Source of the DNA: Diplocarpon mali
Lineage: Eukaryota > Ascomycota > Leotiomycetes > Helotiales > Drepanopezizaceae
Reading direction: 5' to 3'
NCBI GenBank assembly: GCA_024741835.1
Contig: JAENRP010000032.1
Coordinates: 775-64,774, forward strand
Length of the DNA stretch: 64,000 nt
The translations under genes and the position numbers were made by a program. Under the pieces are notes generated by a model that saw only the letters and a program-made list of their open reading frames with translations, had not been told where the DNA came from and ran no database searches. How positions within the stretch are numbered: position 1 is the stretch's first letter; every line of letters starts with the position of its first letter. This document shows, piece after piece, positions 1-10,479 of this stretch.

Positions 1-120
1 GAAGATCGACTAAAACGCTCGAAGCTGATCAAACGAAGCTAGCCCCCCTCCCTTCACGTCCTCTTCTCAAGCTCGCAGCACTTCGCCACGCACCCCCCCT
101 TCCGCTACCATGCAATAGCT

Positions 121-1479
121 ATGGTATTGCTTCCACGACCCGGGCCCTGCTGTCGGTGGGCTAGGGCGGCCAGAGCTCGCAGGTGCCCGGCGCCCTCTGC
201 CCCTGACTCATATTTCATGCCCGGGAGAACGCTCCCCCGTCCCCAGGCATCGCTGCCGCGCATCGGGTCGTCTCTGTGGACCGGCTCTCCCGCCCAGAGA
301 CGAGGCCAGCCTTCGCAGCTGTATGCATCTCTGTCCCCCAGCAGTGTCACGTCACCCAGCCTGATCTTGAGTCTAGCAGACCTCAACCCATCGATCGGAG
401 GTACAGGGGCCTCCCCGATGCGTCGTCCAAGCAACCTCCAGGACACCAAAGGTATGCGGATGCGGATGCGGATGCGGATGCGGATCCTTCTCTGCGTGTC
501 GTCGCCTGCTCCGGCCGCTCGGCCGGGCCCAACTCGTCGGAAGAACCCACCCGCTGGGATACTTCGGCGATCACGTGCCGTCCCTCTCCCCTCTGTTCGA
601 TCGATGGAGGCACCACTTGACTTGCCACGAGCCTCGCTGACCCCCCGGCGATTTTTCTAGTCCTGCGACCCCCGAGTCAAGGAAACCGCTCCTCCAAGTC
701 CTGACCAAGCTCACCCCCCACGAGAACATCTACACCGTCCCGAACCTCCTCACCTTTTCTCGCCTAACTGCCGCGCCCGTAGTCGGCTACCTGGTTCTCC
801 ATGACCATCACGCCTGGGCCGTGGGACTCTTCGCCTATGCGGGAATCACCGATCTGGTCGATGGCTACATTGCTCGGAGATGGAATCTCCAGACCGTGGT
901 CGGGACCGTGATCGACCCTATGGCTGACAAGACTTTGATGACTATCCTGACGGTGTGCCTCGCTATCAAAGGCGCCCTTCCTGGTGAGGTCCCTCGGCCG
1001 TCTCCTCCTTCGGTTCGCGGCTCATCAGCTGACCGTCCCAGTCTGGCTCGCCGTGATCATCCTAGGGCGAGATGCAGGTCTAGCAGTAACGGCCATCTAC
1101 TACCGCTGGATATCACTCCCTCCCCCCAAGACCTTTGCACGGTACTGGGACTTCTCGCTCCCGTCGGCTGAAGTGCACCCTACCACCATCAGCAAATACA
1201 ACACCGCGCTGCAGCTAGCTCTGATTGGTGCCACGACAGCTATGCCCTTGGTGACGGTCGATGTGTCGGTGGCAATGACAGCGATGCAGTGAGTCGATTC
1301 AGGAATCTCCAACGTGGTAGGTGGTTGACCTTCTGATCAGGTACCTGGTTGCGACGACTACGGTGTGGAGCGGCGCGAGCTACATCTACTCGAAAGATGC
1401 GGTGAAGATATTGAACCAGGGTAGGTCGAACAATGTGCCGGCAGGGGAAGCGCCGCTGGAGAAGAAGAGAGATTTGTAG
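121..1479 (+). CDS. CRD1: Cardiolipin synthase, mitochondrial (5' end uncertain)
   Basis: This gene joins CDP-diacylglycerol to phosphatidylglycerol to make cardiolipin in the mitochondrial inner membrane. The protein carries the CDP-alcohol phosphatidyltransferase signature D-G-x2-A-R-x8-G-x3-D-x3-D (DGYIAR ... VIDPMAD), encoded at about 860-930. Well-supported exons are 661-983, 1042-1288 and 1341-1479 (TAG stop); the introns are 58 and 52 bases, and the first contains CTGAC. An upstream exon ending at 574 in the third frame joins 661 in phase (RWDTSAIT + PATPESRK), using a weak GTGCCG donor and a CTGAC branch before TTTCTAG. That exon carries the (ATGCGG)5 repeat, read as Ala-Asp. The third frame has no ATG before a stop at 204-206, so the true start is unresolved; 121 is only the nearest plausible ATG. 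The family assignment is secure, the N-terminus is not. Confidence 0.83.
454..483. repeat. (ATGCGG)5 hexanucleotide microsatellite
   Basis: Five perfect tandem copies of ATGCGG lie inside the likely first coding exon of CRD1. In the frame that joins downstream exons they read as alternating Ala and Asp. Six-base units keep frame when copy number changes. Confidence 0.9.
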
Positions 1480-1978
1480 GGTCAGCATTTGTATTGTAGT
1501 ATTCGGAGTAAGAAGAAGACACCACGCGGGAGAGCTGTTTGTGAGGAATGCCCAAGAAGACTTGAATTACGGTGATGAACGACCAGACAAGCGCCGACAC
1601 AGACTTGACGACATGCTACCAGTTTTCAAGTCTACATTCTATGATAACCCCTCTCCCCCCCTGCCCCTCTTTATCGCCGGGTCTACAATAGCCGCAGGAC
1701 GGGCCATATTCCTAGGCGACATGTCGACACAGCAAGCCAATGCCAATGGTGGCTAAATCTGCCGAGACTTCTCCCGGCCTCGTGTATCAAACGACAGACC
1801 GGCACTGTCTGGGGAAGGAACACGGATCGTCGAGGGGGGTGGCCGGGCTACGGCGTCTCTCGTTCCTGAACCCCTCTACTATATCTATCCTACAGGCTCC
1901 GAATCTCATTTCGAAGGGAGCACGCCCTCACGTGCCCCGTACCCACACTTCAAGTCCCTGCACAGCCAGATCCGTATA
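1480..1978. other. Convergent 3' intergenic region CRD1/MTO1
   Basis: The two flanking genes run towards each other, so this stretch should hold both 3' untranslated regions. I see a C-rich run near 1650-1670 but no convincing coding sequence or RNA gene. Confidence 0.6.
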
Positions 1979-4126
1979 CTACTTGACCATGTAGTCCTTT
2001 TTCCGAGCAGCGATCTCACCCAGCATGGCAGCCCTCGCCGCGCTCTTGTGTCGATTCTGTACGAAAGCCAGCAACCTCAGCGTCCCGGCCGGCGTCATGC
2101 CCTCGATCCGTCGTGCCTGTCCCACCGACTCGGGCCTCGTGGCACCGAGCAGCGACTTCTCGTGCGTCGACAGCCCGAAGATGCTATCGTAGTCCAGGTC
2201 CAGAGGCAGCATCAGATTCTCGTCTTTCTGGAACACCCGCATGGCGGCCGTTTGCTGCTCCACGTATGGTGCGTAGGTGGCTTCGATCTCCACCCGAGTC
2301 CGGATGCGAGAAGAGTACTTGGTGATTTCAGGTACCTGTTCGGCCATATCTGCCATAGTGACCCCGGCTAGCCGGAGCACTTCAAAGGCTGTTCGCCTGG
2401 TTGAGTCGTTCCCGACCTTGAACCCGTCTCTGATCCATACGGGAGCGCTGGAATTTTTGGCCAGCAAGGCAGCCTTGAGTTCGCCCATCTGTGCCAATTC
2501 CTCGGAGAAGGCTGACCATCTGGCCTCGCTAACTACCCCCGCCTCTCGGCCCTTGGCTGTGAGCCGCAGATCGGCATTGTCTGCCCGAGCGCTCATCCGG
2601 TACTCACTCCGTGACGTGAACATTCGATATGGCTCCGAGACGCCCTTGGTGATGAGATCGTCAATCATGATGCCAATGTACCCATCACTTCGGGAGAGAA
2701 TCATCGCAGGCTTCGACTGTGCAGAGAGACCAGCATTGACTCCTGCAACGATTCCTTGAGCAGCGGCTTCTTCGTACCCCGTGGTACCGTTGATTTGCCC
2801 AGCTAAGAAAAGCCCTCGGATTGCTTTGGTCTCGAGTGTTGACTTCAGACTTCGTGGGTCAACATAATCGTATTCTACCCCATATCCGGGTTGCAGCATC
2901 GTCACGTTCTCCAATCCTTTGATAGTCTTGAGCAGCTGATCTTGAGCGTCAGCGGGAATGGTCATTGAGATCCCGTTCGGGTAGATAACATCACTGTCAA
3001 AGCCTTCAGGCTCCAGCCAGACAATGTGCCTGTCCTTGTCCGCAAACCGAATGACCTTGGACTCCAGCGATGGACAGTATCTTGGGCCTTTCACCGTCTC
3101 TCTGATATGAATAGAGTGTTCGAGGTTCGCCCTTACGACTTCGTGTGAAGCCTCGTTGGTATATGTTGCGTAACATAGCAGCTGTTCCCCAACAGATACA
3201 GCTTTATTCAGGAAGCTGAACGGCATTGGTGGGTCATCACCAGCCTGAGCATCTAAATTACGGAAATCAATAGATTTCTTGGCCAGCCGAGGAGGGGTGC
3301 CAGTCTTCAGTCTCCCCAGCTTGAAGCCCGCATCCTTGAGCGATTGGCTCAATCCAAAGGTAGCGGCTTCGCCCATTCGTCCTGCAGGATAGCACTCTAG
3401 GCCGATGTGTATTTCTCCACCCAGAAAAGTACCCGTCGTAATAACCACGTGGTTGGTCTGTATGATCTCGCCTGATTCTAGCAGTACGCCGGTAATCTTC
3501 CCCGTAGGCGTCTGGCCTTCCTCATGAGAGACTATGATGTCCGCAACGCTTCCAGGCACAATCGACAAATTCGGATATGTTTCAAGCTCCTCCCTCATGT
3601 GCTTCTGATACAGCTTTCGATCTATCTGAGCTCGCGGTCCCTGTCAGGCGTCAGGAGAGTCAACAGTCCCCAGGACGGAGTGCCACAAACCCATACAGCA
3701 GGGCCCTTCTTCCGATTCAACACCTTGAACTGCACGCCAGCTTTGTCAATGATGCGACCCGCAACACCATCCAAAGCGTCAACTTCTCTCAACATCGTAC
3801 CCTTGCCAATCCCACCAAAACTTGGGTTACAAGAGCAGACTCCAATGTTTTCCAGCTTTGGAGTTACGAGCGCAGTCCGGGCTCCGGACCTAGCGGCACC
3901 AGCGCATGCTTCGGATCCAGCATGTCCCCCTCCAATAACAACGACGTCGTAGGGCCTGTGTGAATTGTTGGTACAACAGTGAAGCTGGAAATGGCAGGCG
4001 AAAGAGGTAAACCTACTTATGGGCTTGGGAAACAGCAGCAAAAAGCCGTTGATGCCGGCGAACGGCATGGGGTCGGAGCAAGCGACCTAGCAGCACGGGT
4101 TGGGTGCAGACCCTTCGTCTACTCAT
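1979..4126 (-). CDS. MTO1: Mitochondrial tRNA uridine-5-carboxymethylaminomethyl modification enzyme (MnmG/GidA family)
   Basis: This FAD-dependent enzyme works with the MnmE homologue Mss1 to modify the wobble uridine of mitochondrial tRNAs. Exons are 4126-4017, 3955-3691 and 3640-1979, giving 678 residues; the introns are 61 and 50 bases. The start at 4126 gives an Arg-rich mitochondrial presequence ([14 protein letters not shown]...), which the longer unspliced frame beginning at 4068 would lack. The FAD-binding motif [13 protein letters not shown] follows directly after the first splice. Family hallmarks include [23 protein letters not shown], the [10 protein letters not shown] motif, [21 protein letters not shown] and the C-terminal [15 protein letters not shown] region. 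It is divergent from LIP2 across about 215 bases. The assignment is firm. Confidence 0.95.
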
Positions 4127-4341
4127 GATGGCATATTGATTCCGAGTATATTATCGAACTCTTCCGGGAACTGTGCGGCATCTTCCTGCAACCCATTTAT
4201 TATCTCGTAGGTCGAGGTCGGAATAATTTTTGGAGCGGCGGCTATCGGGCACTAAGAAACCGACAGGGGTAATGACGACGATCTTCTGGGGCTGAAGACT
4301 GTCAAGCCTTTCAACCTATAACCACGCCAGCCAACTTCCAA
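4127..4341. promoter_or_regulatory. Shared divergent promoter region MTO1/LIP2
   Basis: Only 215 bases separate the start codons of two head-to-head genes that both act in mitochondria, so the regulatory DNA is probably shared. I can point to no specific factor site. Confidence 0.5.
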
Positions 4342-5394
4342 ATGCCCCCCTCCTCGACTGTATTCCGCCACATCCACCTCCCTTCTATAACACCCTTTCA
4401 CCTCGTGGAAGCTCTCCAAACGCACCTCTCCTCCCAATTTCTCTCTCACAAAGCATCCCCTTCTTGTCCGCCACCCGCTCCAACCATACTTACCTTCGCC
4501 TCAACTCCCGTCTACACCCTTGGCCGGCGTGAGCACAACACTCTTTCTCCTTCTCAACTCCAAATTCTACGGAATCCGCTCACGCCCCGGCGTAGGACGA
4601 GCGTAAACCGGAACCGCAACCCAGAGTGGGCGCACGTCGTACAGACGCTTCGAGGCGGGCAGACGACGTTCCATGGGCCGGGTCAGTTGGTTATCTACCC
4701 TATTTTAGACCTGAAGCCCGGCAATCTCGATTCCGGAGATCCGGTATATTGCAAATGGCCGAACGGCGTTAGCGTGCGATGTTACGTGAATCTGCTCGAG
4801 CAAGCTACCATTAACACGCTCGCGCACTGGTCTTTAGTTGGCGTGCGGACGGAGAACCCAGGTGTATGGACTGCGGATGGGGAGCGCAAGATCGCGGCAT
4901 TGGGCGTGCATATCCGGCGAAATATTACGAGTTACGGAGTTGGACTAAACGTTGCGACGGATTTGGATTGGTTCGACCGGATCGTGGCGTGCGGGCTTGT
5001 CGGGAAGGGGGTGGTGAGCATGCGGGACTTGGGAGAGGAGACGGGGGCTTGGGAAGCGGTAGGGGGTTGGAGCGAGTATACAGGGGAATGTGTAAAGGAC
5101 CTCTTGAAAGGGGATATGGGCATAGAGGGTAAAGACGGCATCAGAAGAAAATGGGCGGATACGCGTAAAGCAAAGAGTGGTCCGCAGCTGAGGGCGAGGT
5201 TAAAGCCGGGGATTGTGGGGCGAACGTGGGTAAGGGAGTTTTCTCGAGGGCTGTTGGGAGAAGGTGGCGAAGAGAGGGTTGTTAAGATGGGATTGGAGGA
5301 GTTGGATGTTGGGGAGGAGTTTTTGACGAGGTTCAAGATTGAGACTGAGCCATGGAGGGCAGAGTGGGAGGACGAGCATCCAAGCATCATCTAA
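4342..5394 (+). CDS. LIP2: Lipoyl(octanoyl) transferase, mitochondrial (LipB family)
   Basis: This enzyme moves octanoyl from acyl carrier protein to lipoyl domains, the first step of mitochondrial protein lipoylation. The intronless frame encodes 350 residues. The LipB core is clear: YTLGRRE, then RGGQTTFHGPGQLVIYP, then ERKIAALGVHIRR containing the expected catalytic lysine (Lys183), and the FDRIVACGL segment with the expected catalytic cysteine (Cys217). Between DLKPG and RCYVNLLE there are about ten more residues than I expect for the family; I could not fit an intron there in frame. The C-terminal tail after about residue 245 is fungal-specific and charged. The ATG at 4342 gives a short hydrophobic/basic leader. 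Confidence 0.93.
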   Translation: MPPSSTVFRHIHLPSITPFHLVEALQTHLSSQFLSHKASPSCPPPAPTILTFASTPVYTLGRREHNTLSPSQLQILRNPLTPRRRTSVNRNRNPEWAHVVQTLRGGQTTFHGPGQLVIYPILDLKPGNLDSGDPVYCKWPNGVSVRCYVNLLEQATINTLAHWSLVGVRTENPGVWTADGERKIAALGVHIRRNITSYGVGLNVATDLDWFDRIVACGLVGKGVVSMRDLGEETGAWEAVGGWSEYTGECVKDLLKGDMGIEGKDGIRRKWADTRKAKSGPQLRARLKPGIVGRTWVREFSRGLLGEGGEERVVKMGLEELDVGEEFLTRFKIETEPWRAEWEDEHPSII

Positions 5395-5951
5395 GACCGG
5401 GAAAGGTATAGTACAGTCCAATATCGGTCCATATACCCTTCAGTACTGCAAGGATCGTGAATTAGTATGACTGAAAAGACCATTCACATCTTTGGGTAAG
5501 ACAGGCGGTAATGATTGAAAGAGATGACAAGTCTGAGGAGCAATCTAGCCATATTCAATCTATGCCAGGTTTAATGATACTCGCGAAAATCATTTGATCT
5601 CGTCTCAAACTCGTGGCAATCGTAGCTAGCCAACACCCTTTTTTTTTTTCTTAAAAGTAGCCCAAGTCTCCTGCCTAGCTCACAAAGCGGATAATCCTCG
5701 GGTAATGACAAAAGAAAGATGAGCTTTGCAGAATGTGCAGTGAGGTCGAATAGACAAGACAAAAGAGCGTTCTGTGGCCTCCCCGCCAATATCAAATATA
5801 CAGAAAATCCAACGTTAAATACCCTCATCCGCGTAGTCACCGATCCATTCATTGGAGGTCAGAACATGCCAACCAAGCAGCCTTAGCCCGAACGCCATTA
5901 CTCCAACATTCTTGACATTATACAAGCGTCGTTAATGAACCCATAACGCTG
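5395..5951. other. Convergent 3' region LIP2/PNRC-like gene
   Basis: The region is AT-richer than its flanks and contains a run of T near 5641-5650. No coding sequence could be supported. Confidence 0.5.
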
Positions 5952-7502
5952 TTATATCTGCCTTTGATTTGCGGATGGGGCATTGGTGTAATGCGAAGTC
6001 GACACTGCAGAAGGTGGGACCTGCCCTCTATTGGGCGCGGGAGCTGCAGCAGAGTCTAACTTCAGAATTCTTCGAAGACTATCCTCCATTCCCTGAATCT
6101 TAGGGTCCGAATTACCTGGTAGAGTTCCATGTGGCGAAGCAGGGCCTTCAAATGGTGTGCGAGAAGTAAATTTAGTTAAAAAGTCATTTTCAGTATGTGA
6201 AGCATTTGGAGCAATACGAAAAGGATTGGGCGAGCTCGCATATGTGTTGATGTGATCAGGAGTTCTTGTGGGCGTTTTCGAGGGAGTAACCTCCTGGCGC
6301 AGACCAGAAGATCGGCCTCCGGTTCGATGACCGTCCTCCGATATTTTGAATTCGGTACCAAGGTGATGCCGATTGTTGTATGGTTTATTTGGAGTGCCAG
6401 AATTCCTTGGACCAGCGGGTGGCGCAGAAGGTGATGGATGACAAGCAAAACTTTGAGCTAACGCAACAGTTGAGTCTGTGACAGATGGAAATGACTGGCC
6501 CGAGAAAAGATACGCCTTCAGCGCTTCGGAACGATCCATAGATGATTGGGAATCAAGAAGGGGCGATTCTAAATAAGTTCCAGAATGACTACCAGATCGC
6601 GCAGCGTTAATTCTCTCGGAATATGGCGTAGAAAAGGCTGGCCCCAAAGGCGTCCCTGAAGCTCGATCACCATCCATTTCCATAGTAAATATGCCACTTG
6701 AAGATGTCCTGTTTGAACTCCCCCCCGAACCACGAGTCAAATTCGGGCGGACTGGTGGAGTGTGACTGCTATCAGGCGAATCGAGAGGGTGAGGCAAGGG
6801 CCCATTGACGGGTGCAAAAGCTTTGGTGGAACTTGCACTACGGGCCTTCGCTTTCTCCTCTCTGTCCGCTTTGAAGAAGAAATCAAGGGGCGACTCCTCC
6901 CTTGGAGACTGTTTCACATTTGGCATTGTACGAGGGGGAGTAGCACTTGCAGTTGGCAAAACTGCTCCCTTCAATGACTTGAGCCCTTGGAGCCCTGGAG
7001 AGTCTGGTACGGATCTCGAGTAGAAGCTAGGTATCGGTAAAGCCGAGGGAGCAGGGGAGGCGTGGAAAGTTGATCCGGCATAAGCTGCTGTAGAAGGCGT
7101 GTTAATCGGCTTCGTAGACGATGGAATACCGGCGGACTGAGCACCGGTCAGAGGCGGAGTATTTCGGCCCCTCCTGACAGCTGCAGGAGAAACCATGACA
7201 TTTCTGGGACGATTCTTATTACGAGATCTTTGCTTCGACCTAACTTCTGGCGCGGATGTGTTTGAGGTATATTGTGAAAAAGGCTGGTTGACTTTCTGAG
7301 GGGTGCGAGGAGGGGTCGATGGCTGAGCAGACTCGAAAGAAGAGTTCGGGTTCGCGCCGGCTTGAGAATTTTGCAAGTGTGCTTGTAGGTTCAAGTGGTG
7401 TGGGCTCTGCGGATGATGCCTATTTTGCGACGAGGCTGCCGCAGCAGCCATTGCGGCACTTCGGGTATGACGGTGACGCCTGAGAGGGTTCTCGGTAGAC
7501 AT
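5952..7502 (-). CDS. PNRC-motif protein, likely mRNA-decapping coactivator (Edc1-like)
   Basis: The intronless frame encodes a 516-residue, almost wholly disordered protein rich in Ser, Pro, Thr and Asn. Residues about 141-165 (YAGSTFHASP...LPIPSFYSRSV) match the fungal form of the PNRC short linear motif, which in Edc1/PNRC proteins binds the decapping enzyme through its Pro-rich core. A second conserved-looking patch, SPLDFFFKADREEKAK near residue 205, resembles the short helix that follows the motif in fungal relatives. The N-terminus is basic (RRHRHTR, SKQRSRNKNRPR). From this I infer a cytoplasmic role in mRNA decay. The start at 7502 is the first ATG in a strongly open frame. The gene is divergent from RBX1. 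The family assignment is moderately sure; no catalytic domain is present. Confidence 0.72.
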   Translation of the reverse strand: MSTENPLRRHRHTRSAAMAAAAASSQNRHHPQSPHHLNLQAHLQNSQAGANPNSSFESAQPSTPPRTPQKVNQPFSQYTSNTSAPEVRSKQRSRNKNRPRNVMVSPAAVRRGRNTPPLTGAQSAGIPSSTKPINTPSTAAYAGSTFHASPAPSALPIPSFYSRSVPDSPGLQGLKSLKGAVLPTASATPPRTMPNVKQSPREESPLDFFFKADREEKAKARSASSTKAFAPVNGPLPHPLDSPDSSHTPPVRPNLTRGSGGSSNRTSSSGIFTMEMDGDRASGTPLGPAFSTPYSERINAARSGSHSGTYLESPLLDSQSSMDRSEALKAYLFSGQSFPSVTDSTVALAQSFACHPSPSAPPAGPRNSGTPNKPYNNRHHLGTEFKISEDGHRTGGRSSGLRQEVTPSKTPTRTPDHINTYASSPNPFRIAPNASHTENDFLTKFTSRTPFEGPASPHGTLPGNSDPKIQGMEDSLRRILKLDSAAAPAPNRGQVPPSAVSTSHYTNAPSANQRQI

Positions 7503-8098
7503 TGGTTGTATGGCCTATAAATATGCGGCCGTAAATGAAGCGCCAAAGGCGAAAAAGTGTAGCACAAGCGGAATCGAGGGGGCGACAAGAGCGCGAAGAC
7601 TTGTCGTGAGAGTAAATGGTATTAGCCTTACGGAGGTGGCCAGTCGCTCGAGGATGATCGTGGCGTATCGCAGATTCGGTCGTGGATGTCGTTTCTTTGG
7701 ATGGGGTTGTAGGTCGAGATTGTTTTGTTCATTGTTCTCTGTCGTGATGTGCTGTGTTGCGGGAAGGATGATGCTCTAAGAGGTAGGAGTGGTGGAGATG
7801 CCGTTGTGAGGCTTAATTAAGACACGCGGGTGGCGCGTCTGCCTTCGTTAACACTCGCATCAAGCTCCCGCCGTAGAGTATTCAGCTAATAGCCTCGCAC
7901 CTCAAAACAAGGAGTGATCTCTACTTGTGGTATCTGCCATCTTATCACGAACTGTGAGTCCGGCTTATGGCATCTGCTACCTGACTTTGTAGCAGTTTTC
8001 GGTCTTCAACGAAAAGAAACGATTTTCCCCCGCCTACAACACAGCGAAGCTACCCCACATTCTATACAGCCCTTTGATAAACAAAACGACACATCAAC
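7503..8098. promoter_or_regulatory. Divergent intergenic region PNRC-like/RBX1
   Basis: Nearly 600 bases between two head-to-head start codons must hold both promoters and 5' leaders. The part just before RBX1 (8030-8098) is a CA-rich, ACAAAACGACACATCAACATGG-like leader typical of fungal genes. No other gene is visible. Confidence 0.5.
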
Positions 8099-8625
<527 letters not shown>

Positions 8626-8884
8626 TTTTCTCAGGATTAGGACGGATGAGACCACAATCACAATTATGGATGATGGCATAAGCTATTGAGGACAGTGAGG
8701 AAACGGAGAAACCAGCCTCACGCTCAATGCACAACGGGTGAGAGGAGGGTCTCCACGACTGCCGCGTTCGTGTGCAACAGATCTCGATACGTACGAGAGA
8801 AAGTTTGGCGAATAAAAAATAGCAATGTGCAGTTCGGCGACGTTTCCTGACGCCGTATCCCATCGACCATTTTTCTCCATCAAT

Positions 8885-9353
8885 TCAACCTTGTAAAAGC
8901 TTCCCATCTACAAATATACCCTGCGAATGTGATTCCTTTCCTGCAATTGGGAGCCACTTTACCGGATGCCTCTTGAAGATTCCCCAAGGCGGGACAACCA
9001 GAAGGAGCGTAAGAGCGCTTCCAGCTAGTCCAAACCGAAGTGCAAGTTTGATGTCTTCCTTGACGTACCCAACGATGAAGGCAATCTGTATTTTGTCAGC
9101 TTCCTGATGAAAGGGCTGGCTGATAGGCATACTGCTCCGGACGTTGCAAGCAAGGCCGTTGACAGCCACTCTGCCAGACGTTGCCCTTCAAAATCTAGAA
9201 TCTGGATCAGTTGAGCACGGTACATGGTGAGCAAGTGCCGTTCTTACCCTGCTGCCATGTTAGTTGAAGGATAGAGTTGCGAGAAAATATACTTATACAT
9301 ACAATCTGACCTTCTGCAAGGTCCCTAAGCTGCTCTAGTATCTGGTCTGCCAT
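8885..9353 (-). CDS. SPC1: Signal peptidase complex subunit 1 (SPC12 family)
   Basis: This small endoplasmic-reticulum membrane protein is a non-catalytic subunit of signal peptidase. The protein has 104 residues, with two membrane segments in the order expected of the family (LSTALLATSGAIAFIVGYV, then LRFGLAGSALTLLLVVPPW), followed by the conserved FKRHPVKWLP. Exons are 9353-9303, a single base at 9248, 9194-9133 and 9085-8885. The introns are 9302-9249 (CTAAC branch, CAG), 9247-9195 and 9132-9086. The one-base exon restores the family-like junction AEGQI-D-FEGQ. The alternative is one 101-base intron ending at 9202, which inserts Ile-Leu (GQI-ILDFEGQ). Gene identity is firm; the exon structure is discussed under findings. 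Confidence 0.9.
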
Positions 9354-10479
9354 GATGTGCTGATTTCAACGTGTTTATTGAACTGGGGGTAGAATTGAGA
9401 CCTGGCCTTGTGAGGTTCAGGACAGGCAAGGCTGTCCAATGATACATACCTAATGCACGTGTCTGAGATCTGTGCGCAATTTTTTATTACAACAATAACA
9501 GCATGGGTGGAAAGATGATCTTGAATCAGATCTGTATGCGCGAATTGCGTTGAGATAATATCACCGAGTATAATTATTTCAATTTTAGATTCCTTCTCAA
9601 ACGTCGCATGCTCTCGTTCTTCGTCTATGTCTGTCCTATGATTCGCTTCGGCTCGACAGACTAGGGCTAGTCAGACCAGACTAGTAGCATTCAAAATCGG
9701 TGACCAAACCCGCCTTGTCGCCCACCCACCATATCACATCATCGAGGATTGAGATTTCAATCAAACCCACACACTACAGTGACTTCATGCGGCCTAAACT
9801 AGACAGCAATTGACGAGATAGAGCGGCGCAGAGCAGTCTTCTTCCACGGCACTGGCTACGGCCTCAGATAAGGAGATAAGGGGTCTTTCAGACGTCATTC
9901 CACCACCAAGCCGACCCATTTTGCTGAAATTTTCAGCTTTAGCTTTCTCAAAACACCTCATCACTACTCTTAGGCAATCTTTACCACGCCTCGGCGGAAA
10001 CACAATCAAATTGGCGGGGTACATATAGTCCTTTCACTTGGTCCAGCTCTTGCTAACTTGAGCATAGGATCTACACTTTCCACGAGTTCATCTCCCCGCT
10101 CCTAGGTCCCAACACCTGGGCTTCGGGCTCATTCAAGCCACCAGTAAGGCATGCCTTACCCCTTCCGCTCATAATGGAAAATAACAAGAGTGTCTTTAGT
10201 AACTTGACCTACTTGATACATTCTGGACAAAACATACACATCACTCAATAGGGGAGAGGCAGGGCAGATCAGAGACCTACAGGAAGCCTGTACAGGGACT
10301 ACCTGTGCAAGACATTTTATTCAAGTTGACGCCAACACGCGGTGGGCGCTTTTTGCGACCTGCCCAAAATTGAATCAGTAGTGTTCGAGGAAGGGCAGCT
10401 TTTACAAGAGAACTCGAGCCCAAGTACCCAAATTCGAAAGCCACAAAAGTTATATCTCGTATATAGAGACTAAGACAAA
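9354..10479. promoter_or_regulatory. Divergent intergenic region SPC1/CorA transporter
   Basis: This 1.1-kb stretch separates two head-to-head genes. I see no supportable coding region, tRNA box pair or mobile element; a 76-codon open frame on the minus strand (9794-10024) has no recognisable features. Confidence 0.45.

Noticed and set aside
121..660. A separate 179-codon gene at the window start
   Set aside because: The frame ends exactly at the intron acceptor before the CRD1 core, translates the microsatellite as Arg-Met, and shows no family similarity. It overlaps the likely first CRD1 exon in another frame.
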